64,000 bases of DNA, taken from positions 1 to 64,000 of the forward strand of contig NZ_BMHI01000006.1 of assembly GCF_014640635.1 (NCBI RefSeq), in the 5' to 3' direction. Below the pieces are notes generated by a model that searched no databases, was not told the DNA's origin, and saw only the letters and a list, made by a program, of their open reading frames with translations. Shown here one piece after another: positions 34,189 through 43,474 of this stretch (position 1 is the stretch's first letter; each line of letters opens with the position of its first letter). The translations under genes were made by a program, and so were the position numbers. This DNA comes from Flexivirga endophytica. Lineage in GTDB: Bacteria > Actinomycetota > Actinomycetes > Actinomycetales > Dermatophilaceae.

Positions 34189-35382
34189 ATGAACCGCCGC
34201 ATCGCAGCAGCCACCGCAGCACTCGCCGTCGTCGCACTGGCGCCCGCCGGGGCCGTCGTGGCGAACCAGACGATGGCCGATCACGTCACCGTCTCCGGCT
34301 CCGCGCCGTCGGTGACGACCCCGGCCGGCCCGAGCAGTCCGGCGACCGGCTCCGGGGGCTCATCGAGCAACGGGTCGTCGGGCAATGGTTCGGGCAATGG
34401 CAACAACGGCAACTCGAACGACGGCAACGGCCTCAACCCGTGGTCCCAGGCAGCGACCAGCCGAATCTCCGGCACACCGGTCTCGTCCTGGCCCGGGGTG
34501 GTGATGGTCGACACCGTCATGCAGGGCGGTGAGGGTGCCGGCTCCGGCATCGTGCTCACCTCGAACGGCATCGTGCTGACGAACTACCACGTCGTGGACG
34601 GCTCGACCGCGATCCGGGTGAAGGCCGCGAACGGCACGACATACACGGCCAAGGTGCTGGGCTTCGACCAGGCGCACGACATCGCGGTCATCAAGCTGGA
34701 GGGTGCGAGCGGGCTGAAGACCGCGTCGCTCGACACCGGCAAGGCCGTGCTGGGCGAGAAGGTCACCGCGGTCGGCCAGGGCGGCGGCCAAGGGACGCTC
34801 TACAAGACCGGCGGCACCGTGACCGACACCAATGAGCAGATCACGGCGTCGGACGGCGGCACCGGCGCGTCCGCGGAGAAGCTGACCGGGCTCGTCGAGA
34901 CCAACGCCCAGATCGTGCCGGGGTACTCCGGTGGCCCGTTGCTCAACTCGGACGGTCAGGTCATCGGCATCGACACCGCGGCGTCGTCGACGACACCGAT
35001 CTCGGGCTATGCCATACCGACCTCGGCGGCGCTGAAGATCGCGAACCAGATCGAGAGCGGCAGCAAGTCCACGGCGGTGCACATCGGCCGTCGCGCCGCG
35101 CTCGGCGTCGAGATCAGCTCGCAGCCGGGCGGCACGTATGGCGGTGGCGCGACCGGGGCGTCGGTCGTCGGCACCACCTCCGGCAGTGCGGCCGCAGCGG
35201 CCGGGATCACCGCTGGGTCGACGATCACCGCGATCAACGGCAAGCAGGTGGCGAGCCCGACCACCCTGACCGGGGTGCTGGACACGAAATACCCGGGCGA
35301 CAAGGTGTCGATCACCTGGGTCGACGCACAGGGTCAGTCGCACACGGCCACGGTCACCCTCGGGTCGAGCCCGGAGAACTGA
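34189..35382 (+). CDS. Secreted or membrane-anchored trypsin-like serine protease with PDZ domain (HtrA-like)
   Basis: 397 residues. A signal or anchor helix at 5-27 is followed by a Ser/Gly/Asn-rich linker (about 50-82), a trypsin-like domain (about 95-285), and a PDZ domain (about 300-395). The catalytic triad is visible: His in TNYHVVDGS, Asp in QAHDIAVIKL, and Ser in GYSGGPLL, where Tyr replaces the Asn usual in GNSGGPL. It belongs to the DegP/HtrA type and probably degrades or handles misfolded proteins outside the membrane. RBS AGGAG stands 7 bases before the ATG. It is monocistronic, converging on menA. Confidence 0.88.
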   Translation: MNRRIAAATAALAVVALAPAGAVVANQTMADHVTVSGSAPSVTTPAGPSSPATGSGGSSSNGSSGNGSGNGNNGNSNDGNGLNPWSQAATSRISGTPVSSWPGVVMVDTVMQGGEGAGSGIVLTSNGIVLTNYHVVDGSTAIRVKAANGTTYTAKVLGFDQAHDIAVIKLEGASGLKTASLDTGKAVLGEKVTAVGQGGGQGTLYKTGGTVTDTNEQITASDGGTGASAEKLTGLVETNAQIVPGYSGGPLLNSDGQVIGIDTAASSTTPISGYAIPTSAALKIANQIESGSKSTAVHIGRRAALGVEISSQPGGTYGGGATGASVVGTTSGSAAAAAGITAGSTITAINGKQVASPTTLTGVLDTKYPGDKVSITWVDAQGQSHTATVTLGSSPEN

Positions 35383-35388
35383 GTCCGG

Positions 35389-36264
35389 CTATCGGCTCAG
35401 GAACAGCCCGAGGCCGAAGAGGACGCCATACGCCAGGATCGTGATGCCGGTGGTGGCGAGTGGCGGGATGAGGTCGCGGCCGGTGGCACCGTGGTTGACG
35501 GTGCGCACCGAACGTGCCGACGGCACGAGGCCGATCAGGGCGATGATCGCCCATGGATGCTGGATGGCGGCGACGACCGCCGCGACCAACGCGACCGCGA
35601 ACATCGCGGTGAAGAGCTTGCGGGTGGCGGCGTCGCCGATCCGGACCGCCAGGGTGCGCTTGCCGGATACGGTGTCGCCAGGTATGTCGCGCAGGTTGTT
35701 GACCACCAGGATCGCGCAGGCGATCGCGCCGATGCCGACCGCGGCAGCGACAGCGCTGAGGTCGATCGAGCCGGCCTGCGTGTAGGTGGTGCCGAGCGTC
35801 GCGACCAGGCCGAAGAAGACGAAGACGAAGATCTCGCCGAGTCCCATGTAACCGTAGGGGTGTTCGCCGCCGGTGTATTTCCACGCGGCGACGATCGCGA
35901 GCGCACCGGCGATCAGCAGCCACCAGGTGCCGGACAGCGCGACGAGCGCCAGGCCGCACAGTGCAGCGGCGCCGAAGCAGGCGAACGCCGCGGTCTTGAC
36001 GCTGGACGGCTGCGCGAGTCCCTGGCCGACCAGGCGCACCGGCCCGACTCGGCTGTCGTCCGTGCCGCGGATCCCGTCGGAGTAGTCGTTGGCGAAGTTG
36101 ACGCCGATCTGCAGCAGCAGGGACACCAACAGGGCGAGCAGTGCGTAGCCGGGATTGCCGTTGTCCAATGCGTATGCCGCTCCGGTGCCGGCCGCGACCG
36201 GTGCGACGGCGACGGGCAGGGTCCGAGGCCGGGAACCGGCGATCCATTCGTTGAGCGTGGCCAT
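35389..36264 (-). CDS. menA: 1,4-dihydroxy-2-naphthoate polyprenyltransferase MenA
   Basis: Integral membrane prenyltransferase that attaches the polyprenyl tail to DHNA, giving demethylmenaquinone. 291 residues, eight or nine helices, UbiA superfamily. The first Asp-rich site is NFANDYSDGIRGTDD (about 64-78), and the second is LRDIPGDTVSGKRTLAVR (about 190-207). The start is chosen at ATG 36264 (MATLNEWIAGSRPRTLP), which matches the family N-terminus; a start at 36339 would overlap menE by 37 bases. It follows menE on the same strand. Confidence 0.93.
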   Translation of the reverse strand: MATLNEWIAGSRPRTLPVAVAPVAAGTGAAYALDNGNPGYALLALLVSLLLQIGVNFANDYSDGIRGTDDSRVGPVRLVGQGLAQPSSVKTAAFACFGAAALCGLALVALSGTWWLLIAGALAIVAAWKYTGGEHPYGYMGLGEIFVFVFFGLVATLGTTYTQAGSIDLSAVAAAVGIGAIACAILVVNNLRDIPGDTVSGKRTLAVRIGDAATRKLFTAMFAVALVAAVVAAIQHPWAIIALIGLVPSARSVRTVNHGATGRDLIPPLATTGITILAYGVLFGLGLFLSR

Positions 36265-36302
36265 GGGCGTCTTCGGGACACTTTCGAGGAGGCGGGCGGC
36301 CG

Positions 36303-37478
36303 TCAGTCGGCCTGCTGGTGAACGTTCAGAGTCTGCCATCCCGGCGCGGTCGCGAGACTCGCGCGGTCCGGCTTGCCGGGCCCGCGAAGCGGCATCTCAT
36401 CCACCAGCAGCAACCGCTTGGGCAATGCGTATGACGGCACACGGCCGCGCAGGTGTTCACGTATGTCCTCCAACGACAAAGCATTCCGGGCGCGTATGGC
36501 GAGACCGACCGCCTGACCCCAGTCCTCGTCGGGCAGACCCAGCGCGACCGCCTCGAGCACGTCGGTGTGCGATGTCGCGGCGGTCTCGACGATCCGCGGC
36601 GCGACCTTGACCCCGCCGGTGTTGATCAGGTCGTCGATGCGGCCGACGACCTGGAGTCGACCGTTGCGCCATACACCGATGTCGTCGGTGCGGAACGTGC
36701 GTATCCCGTCTGCCCGCCGCCCGAAGGTGGCGGCGGTGAGGTCCGGCCTTCCGAGGTAACCGGAAGCGATCGTGTTGCCGCACAACGTGATCCGGCCGTC
36801 GTCCGCAATGTCGACAGTGGTCCCGGTGAGCGGCTCTCCGCTGTAGACGCACCCGCCGGCGGTCTCGCTCGAGCCATAGGTGGTCAGCACCGTCGCGCCG
36901 AGCCGCTCGGCGTCCTCGAGCATTCCGGGGTCGGCTGCCGCGCCGCCGAGCAGGATCCCGTCGAACGAGCCCAGGGCGGCTCGAGCCTCGTCACCGGCGT
37001 CCAACAAGCGGTGCAGCTGGGTCGGGACGAGAGCGGTGTAGCGCCGCTCGTGAGTGAGTTTCCTTGCGGCAGCGATGAATTCGCGGACTCCGAAGTGTTG
37101 CGGCGTCACCGGCGTCGTGCCGGCCCGGAGACTGCGGATGAGCACCTGGGTGCCGGCGATGTGTTGTGCCGGCATCGGCAGCAGCCATTGACCGGGCCCC
37201 CCGAGGCGTTCGTGGGTGGCGTCGGCGCTCGCGACGAGCGCATCACGGGTCAGCATCGCGCGTTTGGGACTGCCGGTCGAGCCGGACGTGCTGACCACCA
37301 GTGCGAGCCCGTCGGGCAGCCCGGCGAAAGGTGCAAGATCCGGTGCCGCGCGGTCGGCATACGGGGCGATGGCGGGTCCACTGCCGTCCAGAGCGGCGGC
37401 GAGGGCGGCGCGGTAGGCGGTCAGGTCGCCGACGGCGAACGGCTGCAGGTCTGGCACCCACCAAGGGTAGGCCGACAC
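36303..37478 (-). CDS. menE: o-Succinylbenzoate-CoA ligase
   Basis: Adenylate-forming enzyme that activates o-succinylbenzoate with ATP and CoA for menaquinone. 391 residues, the short actinobacterial form. The AMP loop is VSTSGSTGSPKRAML (about 62-76), then TYGSSETAGGCVY, FRTDDIGVW, GRIDDLINTGGVKV and the C-terminal Lys in PGKPDRASL. GTG 37478 starts it. It lies upstream of menA on the minus strand with 38 bases between. It provides the substrate for MenB. Confidence 0.92.
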   Translation of the reverse strand: MSAYPWWVPDLQPFAVGDLTAYRAALAAALDGSGPAIAPYADRAAPDLAPFAGLPDGLALVVSTSGSTGSPKRAMLTRDALVASADATHERLGGPGQWLLPMPAQHIAGTQVLIRSLRAGTTPVTPQHFGVREFIAAARKLTHERRYTALVPTQLHRLLDAGDEARAALGSFDGILLGGAAADPGMLEDAERLGATVLTTYGSSETAGGCVYSGEPLTGTTVDIADDGRITLCGNTIASGYLGRPDLTAATFGRRADGIRTFRTDDIGVWRNGRLQVVGRIDDLINTGGVKVAPRIVETAATSHTDVLEAVALGLPDEDWGQAVGLAIRARNALSLEDIREHLRGRVPSYALPKRLLLVDEMPLRGPGKPDRASLATAPGWQTLNVHQQAD

Positions 37479-37558
37479 TCCATCGCTCTATCGTGAACGT
37501 CGAGCGAACCGGCGTTGGCCGGGCTCGCGCCAACGACTGTCGACCGAGGAGAAGTGTG

Positions 37559-38311
37559 ATGACCCGTCCGATCGCGGTGGTGACCGGGGCGAGCAGTGGC
37601 ATCGGCCGCGCGACCGCCCGCAAGCTGGCGTCCGAGGGCTTCGAGGTGGTGTGCGCGGCACGCCGGACCGAGCGGATCGAGGAGCTGGCGGCGGAGATCG
37701 ACGGGCGTGCGGTCACCTGCGACGTCACGAAGGCCGCGGACGTGGGCGCGCTCGCCGAGGCGGCGGGGGAGCAGATCGCCGTCCTGGTCGCCAACGCCGG
37801 CGGTGCGCTGGGGACCGACCCCGTGGCGGATGCGAACTTCGACGACTGGCGCGCGATGTTCGAGACCAACGTCATCGGTGCGGCCTCGACGATCCAGGCG
37901 TGCCTGCCCGCGCTGCGTGCGGCGCACGGCGTCATCGTCACGGTGGGCTCGACGGCCGGCCTCGTCAGCTACGAGGGTGCAGCCGGTTACTGCGGCGCGA
38001 AGGCCGCTGAGCACGCGATGATGATGTCGCTGCGACTGGAGCTGTGGGACCAGCCGGTGCGCGTGTGCGAGATCCTCCCCGGTCTGGTGGAGTCGGACGA
38101 GTTCTCCCTGGTCCGTTTCCGGGGCGATGCCGAGAAGGCCGCGAAAGTGTATACCGGAGTGCGCAATCCGCTGTCCCAGGAGGACGTCGCGGACTGCATC
38201 GCCTTCGCCGCAACGTGCCCGGAGCACGTCAACATCGACCAGCTCGTGGTGCGCCCTCGCGCCCAAGCGGCCGCGCACAAGCTCTACCGCGAGGACGCAC
38301 AAGAACGCTGA
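37559..38311 (+). CDS. SDR family oxidoreductase
   Basis: 250-residue classical short-chain dehydrogenase. Cofactor site VVTGASSGIGRATA (TGxxxGxG) at 8-20, VANAGG (NAG motif) near 83, Ser in TVGSTAGLVS, and catalytic YCGAKAAEH (Y-x-x-x-K) near 145-150. Arg in CAARRTER suggests NADP preference. The substrate cannot be told. GAGGAG lies 7 bases before ATG 37559; the frame running back to 37301 crosses menE and is not used. Divergent from menE with about 80 bases between. Confidence 0.88.
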   Translation: MTRPIAVVTGASSGIGRATARKLASEGFEVVCAARRTERIEELAAEIDGRAVTCDVTKAADVGALAEAAGEQIAVLVANAGGALGTDPVADANFDDWRAMFETNVIGAASTIQACLPALRAAHGVIVTVGSTAGLVSYEGAAGYCGAKAAEHAMMMSLRLELWDQPVRVCEILPGLVESDEFSLVRFRGDAEKAAKVYTGVRNPLSQEDVADCIAFAATCPEHVNIDQLVVRPRAQAAAHKLYREDAQER

Positions 38312-38384
38312 TCGCGCGTCGTCCCCGAGGTCGGTGTGGACCCGCCCAACCTGCGTCGGCACCCGACCCGGCATAGTGGGACAC

Positions 38385-39164
38385 GTGCAGACTGACGAGG
38401 TCCTGAACCTGCTGCAAGAGGTCTCCGAAGCGGTGATCGAGCCCCGCTTCCGGGCCCTCGCCGACTCCGAGGTCATGGAGAAGAATCCCGGAGACCTGGT
38501 CACGGTGGCCGATCGTGAGGCCGAGGTGGAGATCACCAGGCGGCTGACGGCGGCATACCCGGACGCCTTGCTGGTGGGCGAGGAGGCCGTCTCCGCGGAC
38601 AGTGCCGCACTGCACGCGGCCGGGGACGCCGACCACTGGTTCACGATCGACCCGGTCGATGGCACCCGCAATTTCGTGCACGGCTCGCAGGACTACGCCG
38701 TGATGGTTGCCGAGTTGCGCGGCCGCGAGGTCGTGCGCAGCTGGATCTGGCAGCCCGAGCACAAGCTCGCGTATGTCGCTGAGCGTGGCGCCGGCGCCTG
38801 GTGCGGTGATCGCCGCCTGGAGATCCCGACCCGCGACGAGCAGAACCCGCGCGGGCGCACGTCCCGTCGTGCACGGGTCGGCACTGCGCTCGGAGACTTC
38901 TCACCGTTGGAGCTGACCTGGGCGAGCTGCGGCATCGACTACCCGAAACTCGCCGAAAATGCCTGCGACTACGTGCTTTACGGTTCCGTCATGCCCTGGG
39001 ACCACGCGCCGGGTTCGCTGCTGGTCGCCGAGGCCGGCGGTGTCACGACGTATGACGACGGCGCGACCTACGACCCGACGACGACCCGCTCGCCGCTGCT
39101 CGCGTCCGGCAGCCAGGCCATCTCTGCCGACGTGCTGTCGGCCTGGGACGGCGCGCCCGTCTGA
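38385..39164 (+). CDS. Inositol monophosphatase family protein (histidinol-phosphatase-like)
   Basis: 259-residue Mg-dependent phosphatase. Metal-binding sites: the Glu pair in LVGEEAVS (about 65), the Asp motif DPVDGTRNFVHG (about 85-96), and the second Asp block MPWDHAPGSLLVAEAGG (about 200-216). Members split inositol phosphate, fructose bisphosphate, PAP or histidinol phosphate; sequence alone does not decide. GTG 38385 follows a CATAGT -10-like hexamer by 7 bases, which suggests a leaderless message. It converges on the cytidine deaminase gene. Confidence 0.85.
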   Translation: MQTDEVLNLLQEVSEAVIEPRFRALADSEVMEKNPGDLVTVADREAEVEITRRLTAAYPDALLVGEEAVSADSAALHAAGDADHWFTIDPVDGTRNFVHGSQDYAVMVAELRGREVVRSWIWQPEHKLAYVAERGAGAWCGDRRLEIPTRDEQNPRGRTSRRARVGTALGDFSPLELTWASCGIDYPKLAENACDYVLYGSVMPWDHAPGSLLVAEAGGVTTYDDGATYDPTTTRSPLLASGSQAISADVLSAWDGAPV

Positions 39165-39180
39165 GTGGCTCCGGTCGAGC

Positions 39181-39618
39181 TCAGTCCAACCATCCGGGAT
39201 CGACCTCGTCCGGGAAGGCCGTCATCCAGTAGTCCGGCAGCACGTCCTTCAGCGGCTTCCAGACGATCTCGGTCGGATCCGGCCGTCCGGCCACCGCAAC
39301 CAACACGTGCGGTCCGTGGACGGCGAGACGCTCACGGCATACACCGCACGGGCTGAGCACGATGGTGCGGCCGCCGGGCTGCCGGTGCAGGCAGATCGAC
39401 GCGACGACCGGCCGGCCCAGGCGGAACGCTCCGGCGTAGGGCTCGATCTCGTGGCAGGCCTCGACCGACGGGTTGACGGCATCCGGCGCGGTGCCGGTGA
39501 GGATGGTGCCGTCCGCGAGCAGCATCGCAGCCGCCCCGCGATCCTCGTCGTCGGGGAATCGGGAGTTGATCAGGTCCTTGCAGGCCGCGGCTGTCGCGTC
39601 CAGTCGGTGTGGGTCCAT
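39181..39618 (-). CDS. Cytidine deaminase-like protein
   Basis: 145 residues with the zinc-dependent nucleoside deaminase core: SVEACHEIEPYAGAF, where Cys is the first zinc ligand and Glu the proton shuttle (C-H-E), and SPCGVCRERL with the other two Cys ligands. This Cys-first form is as in blasticidin-S and single-domain cytidine deaminases. It salvages cytidine to uridine or acts on a similar compound. Start at ATG 39618 gives MDPHRLDATAAACKDL; the frame is open much further but that part overlaps the MFS gene in another frame. Confidence 0.85.
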   Translation of the reverse strand: MDPHRLDATAAACKDLINSRFPDDEDRGAAAMLLADGTILTGTAPDAVNPSVEACHEIEPYAGAFRLGRPVVASICLHRQPGGRTIVLSPCGVCRERLAVHGPHVLVAVAGRPDPTEIVWKPLKDVLPDYWMTAFPDEVDPGWLD

Positions 39619-39659
39619 GCGGGCAGCGTAGGCAGCGGCACGTGCCGTTCGCCGCTGAA

Positions 39660-40907
39660 TTATCCGGTGGCGCCCGCCGATGTCTCGACGGGGGCCGCGG
39701 TGGGCAGCGTGTAATCGCGCATCTCCCGCCCGCTTGCGACGATCCCGGCCACGGCGAGGATCGAGGTCAGCCCGCCGAGTGCCATCGCAGGGCCGGCACC
39801 GATGACGTTGCCGACGGCACCGGCTCGGAAGTTGCCAAGGTTGGGTCCACCTGTGCCGACCACCTGCTCGAGAGCGCTCAGGCGGCCCCGGAAGCGATCG
39901 GGGGTGGCGGACTGCACCAGGGTGGTGCGGCTGGTCACCGCCCACGTGTCCGCGGCCCCGCAGACCGCGAGCATCCCCAGCGTGAGCGGCAGCAGATGCG
40001 ACGTGCCGGCGATCACCAGTGCGGCGCCCCAGACGATCGAGCACGTCACCATCACCAGGCCCGGTCGGGGGCGATGAGTGATCACTCCACTCAGCGCCGA
40101 CGCGGAGACGCCGCCGACCGCCACCGCGGTGGTGAACCACGCGAGCGTCTGTGCGGTGCCGTCGAAGTTGTCGGCGTTGAGCGCGGGGAAGAGCGCGAAC
40201 GGCATGGCGAGGAACGTCGCGCCCAGATCGCACAACAACGCACCGCGCACCACGGGCTCCCTTGCGGCAAAACGGAATCCGGCAACAGCTGCCCGCAACC
40301 CACGGTCGGCGGAGGCGTCCTCGGGTGGGCGGTGCAGGCCGCGCAGTCCGGCGAGCGCGACCAGAAAGGTCGCGGCGTCGATCAGGAAACAGACCGGCAG
40401 GCTGAACCACGTCGCGACCAGTGCCGCCAGTCCCGGACCGATCAGCATCGAGACCTGGAAGGCCAATGACGTCAACGCGTATGCCGCCGCCAGCTCGCTT
40501 CGGCCGACCACTGACGGGGTGAGCGCTCGCCGGGCAGGCCCGGACAGAGCCCCGAGCGCAGCCGCTACGGCGGTCAGTGTGATGAGTATGGCGACCTGCT
40601 CCGCCAGCACCGCCCACGCCATCAGCAGACTGGTGACGAACTGGCCGACGGTCGCCCGGCGGGCGAGTGCGGCTCGGTCGACGCCGTCGATGAACATCGA
40701 GCCGACGAGCGCGATGACGACCAGCGGCACACCGGATGCGAGCCCGAGCAGGCCGACCATCAGTGATGATCCGGTGAGATGCCAGACGGCATACATGGCG
40801 GCGAAGCTGTTGAACTGCCCGCCGACGGCGGAGACCGCGCCGCCCAGCCAGAGGTTGCGGAACGCGGGGCAGGTGCGCAGCGGGGTGATGTCCGCGAGGA
40901 CCTTCAT
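39660..40907 (-). CDS. MFS transporter
   Basis: 415-residue major facilitator with about 12 transmembrane helices, of the enterobactin-exporter/MFS-3 style (FRNLWLGGAVSAVGGQFNSFAAMYAVWHLTG at the start). The middle loop between helices 6 and 7 contains RPPEDASADRGL, and motif-like RFRGRLSALEQVV follows helix 10. The ATG at 40907 overlaps the upstream MarR stop in ATGA, so the two form an operon and the MarR protein probably controls the pump. The pump may export a drug or metabolite. Confidence 0.88.
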   Translation of the reverse strand: MKVLADITPLRTCPAFRNLWLGGAVSAVGGQFNSFAAMYAVWHLTGSSLMVGLLGLASGVPLVVIALVGSMFIDGVDRAALARRATVGQFVTSLLMAWAVLAEQVAILITLTAVAAALGALSGPARRALTPSVVGRSELAAAYALTSLAFQVSMLIGPGLAALVATWFSLPVCFLIDAATFLVALAGLRGLHRPPEDASADRGLRAAVAGFRFAAREPVVRGALLCDLGATFLAMPFALFPALNADNFDGTAQTLAWFTTAVAVGGVSASALSGVITHRPRPGLVMVTCSIVWGAALVIAGTSHLLPLTLGMLAVCGAADTWAVTSRTTLVQSATPDRFRGRLSALEQVVGTGGPNLGNFRAGAVGNVIGAGPAMALGGLTSILAVAGIVASGREMRDYTLPTAAPVETSAGATG

Positions 40908-41401
40908 TGCTCGGCACCGGTTTTCAGGCGTTGTTCGAGCGCCTCCTCGAGCCGCTCGTGGAACGGCTTCTTCTCCAGCGCCGCCTTGAGGTCCTCGACG
41001 GCGCGCATGAGTGGCTGCGCGATCTCGTCGTCCAGTGCTCGCAGGACCGACTCGGTCGCGCGCCACTCGGCACGCACCAATGGTGCGATCTCCTCACCGG
41101 CGGGGGTCAGCGAGACGACCCGGGTGCGGGCGTCGTCGCCGGGATCGAGGCGCACCAGGCCGTCGCGGGTGAGCCCGCTGATGGTCTGGCTCATCGCGGA
41201 GTGCGAGACCTCCCGGTCGATCGCCAGGTCCTTCACCGTCATCGGGCCGAAGCGGGACAGCGAGATCAACGGACCGACGGAGCGGCTGCGGACCGATTTC
41301 CCGCGCGACGTGTAGAGCCGTTCGATGTCCTGGTCCAGGGAGTGCATGAGTTGGAAGAGCGGGCGGTAGTAGCTGCTGTCGAGCAGATCGTTCTCGGGCA
41401 T
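40904..41401 (-). CDS. MarR family transcriptional regulator
   Basis: 165 residues, MarR fold: DQDIERLYTSRG at the N-terminal helix, MTVKDLAIDREVSHSAMSQTISGL at the HTH (about 55-77), and the wing DPGDDARTRVVSLTPAG. It sits in front of the MFS gene with a four-base overlap. The upstream 40 bases are AT-rich (around 41402-41440), where the promoter and operator probably lie, but I see no clean dyad there. Confidence 0.87.
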   Translation of the reverse strand: MPENDLLDSSYYRPLFQLMHSLDQDIERLYTSRGKSVRSRSVGPLISLSRFGPMTVKDLAIDREVSHSAMSQTISGLTRDGLVRLDPGDDARTRVVSLTPAGEEIAPLVRAEWRATESVLRALDDEIAQPLMRAVEDLKAALEKKPFHERLEEALEQRLKTGAEQ

Positions 41402-41464
41402 TCAGTAAATGTAACAGTGCTTATATAATTGGACAATCGCAATCCCCGACGGTCCGGTTGACCG

Positions 41465-41488
41465 CTGACGGTCGCATTGGACCGTCAG
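41465..41488. terminator. Hairpin after menC (TGACGGTC palindrome family)
   Basis: CTGACGGTC (41465-41473) pairs perfectly with GACCGTCAG (41480-41488) around six bases, and partly matching outer arms TTGAC/GTCAA extend the structure. It lies in the 102-base gap after menC and before the MarR gene, both on the minus strand. The core is 19 of 22 identical to the hairpin core at 52234. Confidence 0.6.
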
Positions 41489-41503
41489 CCGTCAATCCGA
41501 CCG

Positions 41504-42499
41504 TCAGTGTCGGGTGAGGTGTGCGAAGCAGGCGGCGACTCGATCACGCCACCATGCCTGCCGGTCCTCCGGAGCGCGGCGTTCCTCCAGGAGCGCCGCG
41601 ACCGGTTCCGGGCGGCGCACCGCAATCGAACCTCGCTGCGGCACAAGCGAATCCGCGACCACGTCGCCGGCCATCAGCTCCAGCGTGCCCAGTCCGCAGG
41701 CGTGCGGCAGCTCGGGTAGGGCAGCCGCCAGCGCGACACCCGACGCGATGCCGACCGAGGAGTCGATGGCGCTGGACACCACGGTCGGCAGTCCGGCGTC
41801 GGTCGCGATCTGGAGGGCGGCTGCGACTCCACCCAGCGGTGCGACCTTCACGACGGCGACGTCGGCCGCGCCCAGCCGCGCCACCCGCAGCGGGTCCTCG
41901 GCCTTGCGGATCGACTCGTCCGCGGCGATCAGCACGTCGATGCCATTGCGTGCCAGCAGTTTTCGCAGGTCGACGAGCTCCTCGACCGTCGCACACGGTT
42001 GCTCTACATACTCCAGCCCGTATGGCGCCAGCGCCGCGATCGCGGATGCCGCGTCGTCCACCGACCAGCCGCCGTTGGCGTCGATCCGCACGAAGGCGTC
42101 GGCACCCATGGCATCGCGCACGGCCGCGACGCGGGACACGTCGTCGGTCAACGCCTGGCCACGCTCGGCGACCTTCACCTTGGCGGTGCGGCAGCCGTCA
42201 TACCGCGCGAGGACGGCGGAGACCTCGGACGCTTCGACGGCGGGCACGGTCGAGTTGACCGGCACGGACGAGCGCAGCGGCGCGGGCCACGACCCCCACG
42301 CCGCGTCGATCGCGGCGTCCAGCCAGCGGGCGGCCTCGGGCGCGTCATACTCCAGGAACGGTGAGAACTCACCCCAGCCGGACGGCCCTGCGAACAAAGC
42401 GATCTCGCGGTGCATCACGCCTCGGAAGCGGACCTGCATCGGGATGCTGACGACGTGCATGGTCGACAGCAGGGTGTCCAGGGACGGTGTGGCGCTCAC
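41504..42499 (-). CDS. menC: o-Succinylbenzoate synthase
   Basis: Enolase-superfamily dehydratase of menaquinone synthesis (SHCHC to o-succinylbenzoate). 331 residues. The catalytic Lys is in TAKVKVAE (about 111-118), metal ligands are Asp in RIDANGGW, Glu in EYVEQP, and Asp in AADESI; the second base Lys is in VVKVAPLGG. The N-terminal capping domain includes GWGEFSPFLEYD. GTG 42499 faces the menB GTG across 31 bases, so both promoters must overlap. It feeds MenE. Confidence 0.92.
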   Translation of the reverse strand: MSATPSLDTLLSTMHVVSIPMQVRFRGVMHREIALFAGPSGWGEFSPFLEYDAPEAARWLDAAIDAAWGSWPAPLRSSVPVNSTVPAVEASEVSAVLARYDGCRTAKVKVAERGQALTDDVSRVAAVRDAMGADAFVRIDANGGWSVDDAASAIAALAPYGLEYVEQPCATVEELVDLRKLLARNGIDVLIAADESIRKAEDPLRVARLGAADVAVVKVAPLGGVAAALQIATDAGLPTVVSSAIDSSVGIASGVALAAALPELPHACGLGTLELMAGDVVADSLVPQRGSIAVRRPEPVAALLEERRAPEDRQAWWRDRVAACFAHLTRH

Positions 42500-42530
42500 G
42501 GAAGACGACGGTAGTCATACCCTTGGCCGG

Positions 42531-43469
42531 GTGAGTGAGCAGCGTCAGATCAGTGAAATCTTCGACGAAAGTGCGTGGGAGCCGGTCGAAGGCTTCGACT
42601 TCACGGACATCACCTACCACCGGTGTGTCCGGCCCGGCCCGGAGCAGGGCACTGTGCGCATCGCGTTCGACCGCCCCGAGGTGCGCAACGCGTTCCGGCC
42701 GCACACGGTCGACGAGCTCTACCGCGCACTCGATCACGCCCGTATGACGCCCGACGTCGGCGTCGTGCTGCTCACCGGCAACGGCCCGAGCGCGAAGGAC
42801 GGCGGCTGGGCGTTCTGCTCCGGCGGCGACCAGCGCATCCGCGGCCGCTCGGGTTATCAGTATGCCGAGGGCGAGACCGCCGACACCGTGGACGCCGCAC
42901 GGGTCAAGGCACAGGGTGGCCGGCTGCACATCCTGGAGGTGCAGCGTCTCATCCGCACCATGCCGAAAGTCGTTGTCGCAGTAGTGAATGGCTGGGCCGC
43001 GGGTGGCGGGCACTCGCTCCACGTCGTGTGCGACCTGACGATCGCCTCCCGCGAGCACGCTCGCTTCAAGCAGACCGATGCCGACGTCGGATCGTTCGAC
43101 GCCGGTTATGGCTCGGCATACCTTGCGAAGATGGTCGGGCAGAAGAATGCCCGCGAGATCTTCTTCCTCGGTCGCACGTATGACGCCGAGGCGATGCAGC
43201 GGATGGGCGCCGTCAACATCGTCGCCGACCACGCCGAGCTCGAGAACGAGGCGCTGCAGGCGGCCGCCGAGATCAACGGCAAGAGTCCGACGGCGCAGCG
43301 GATGCTGAAATTCGCGTTCAACCTGACCGACGACGGGCTGATGGGTCAGCAGGTCTTCGCCGGTGAGGCGACCCGGCTTGCGTACATGACCGACGAGGCC
43401 GTCGAGGGCCGCGACTCGTTCCTGGAGAAGCGCGACCCCGACTGGTCGCCGTTCCCCTGGTACTTCTGA
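42531..43469 (+). CDS. menB: 1,4-dihydroxy-2-naphthoyl-CoA synthase
   Basis: Crotonase-fold enzyme that closes the ring of OSB-CoA to DHNA-CoA. 312 residues, the longer actinobacterial MenB. The oxyanion and substrate region is GGWAFCSGGDQRIRGRSGYQY, followed by RLIRTMPKVVVAVVNGWAAGGGHSLH, FKQTDADVGSFDAGYGSAYLAKMVG, and the C-terminal FAGEATRLAYMTDEAVEGRDSFLEKR that completes the neighbouring site. GTG 42531 faces menC. Its product is the substrate, after CoA removal, for MenA. Confidence 0.95.
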   Translation: MSEQRQISEIFDESAWEPVEGFDFTDITYHRCVRPGPEQGTVRIAFDRPEVRNAFRPHTVDELYRALDHARMTPDVGVVLLTGNGPSAKDGGWAFCSGGDQRIRGRSGYQYAEGETADTVDAARVKAQGGRLHILEVQRLIRTMPKVVVAVVNGWAAGGGHSLHVVCDLTIASREHARFKQTDADVGSFDAGYGSAYLAKMVGQKNAREIFFLGRTYDAEAMQRMGAVNIVADHAELENEALQAAAEINGKSPTAQRMLKFAFNLTDDGLMGQQVFAGEATRLAYMTDEAVEGRDSFLEKRDPDWSPFPWYF

Positions 43470-43474
43470 GCCGT

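Noticed and set aside
39619-40917. Upstream extension of the cytidine deaminase frame
   Set aside because: This part is antiparallel-frame noise inside the MFS gene; the deaminase domain begins at the ATG at 39618.
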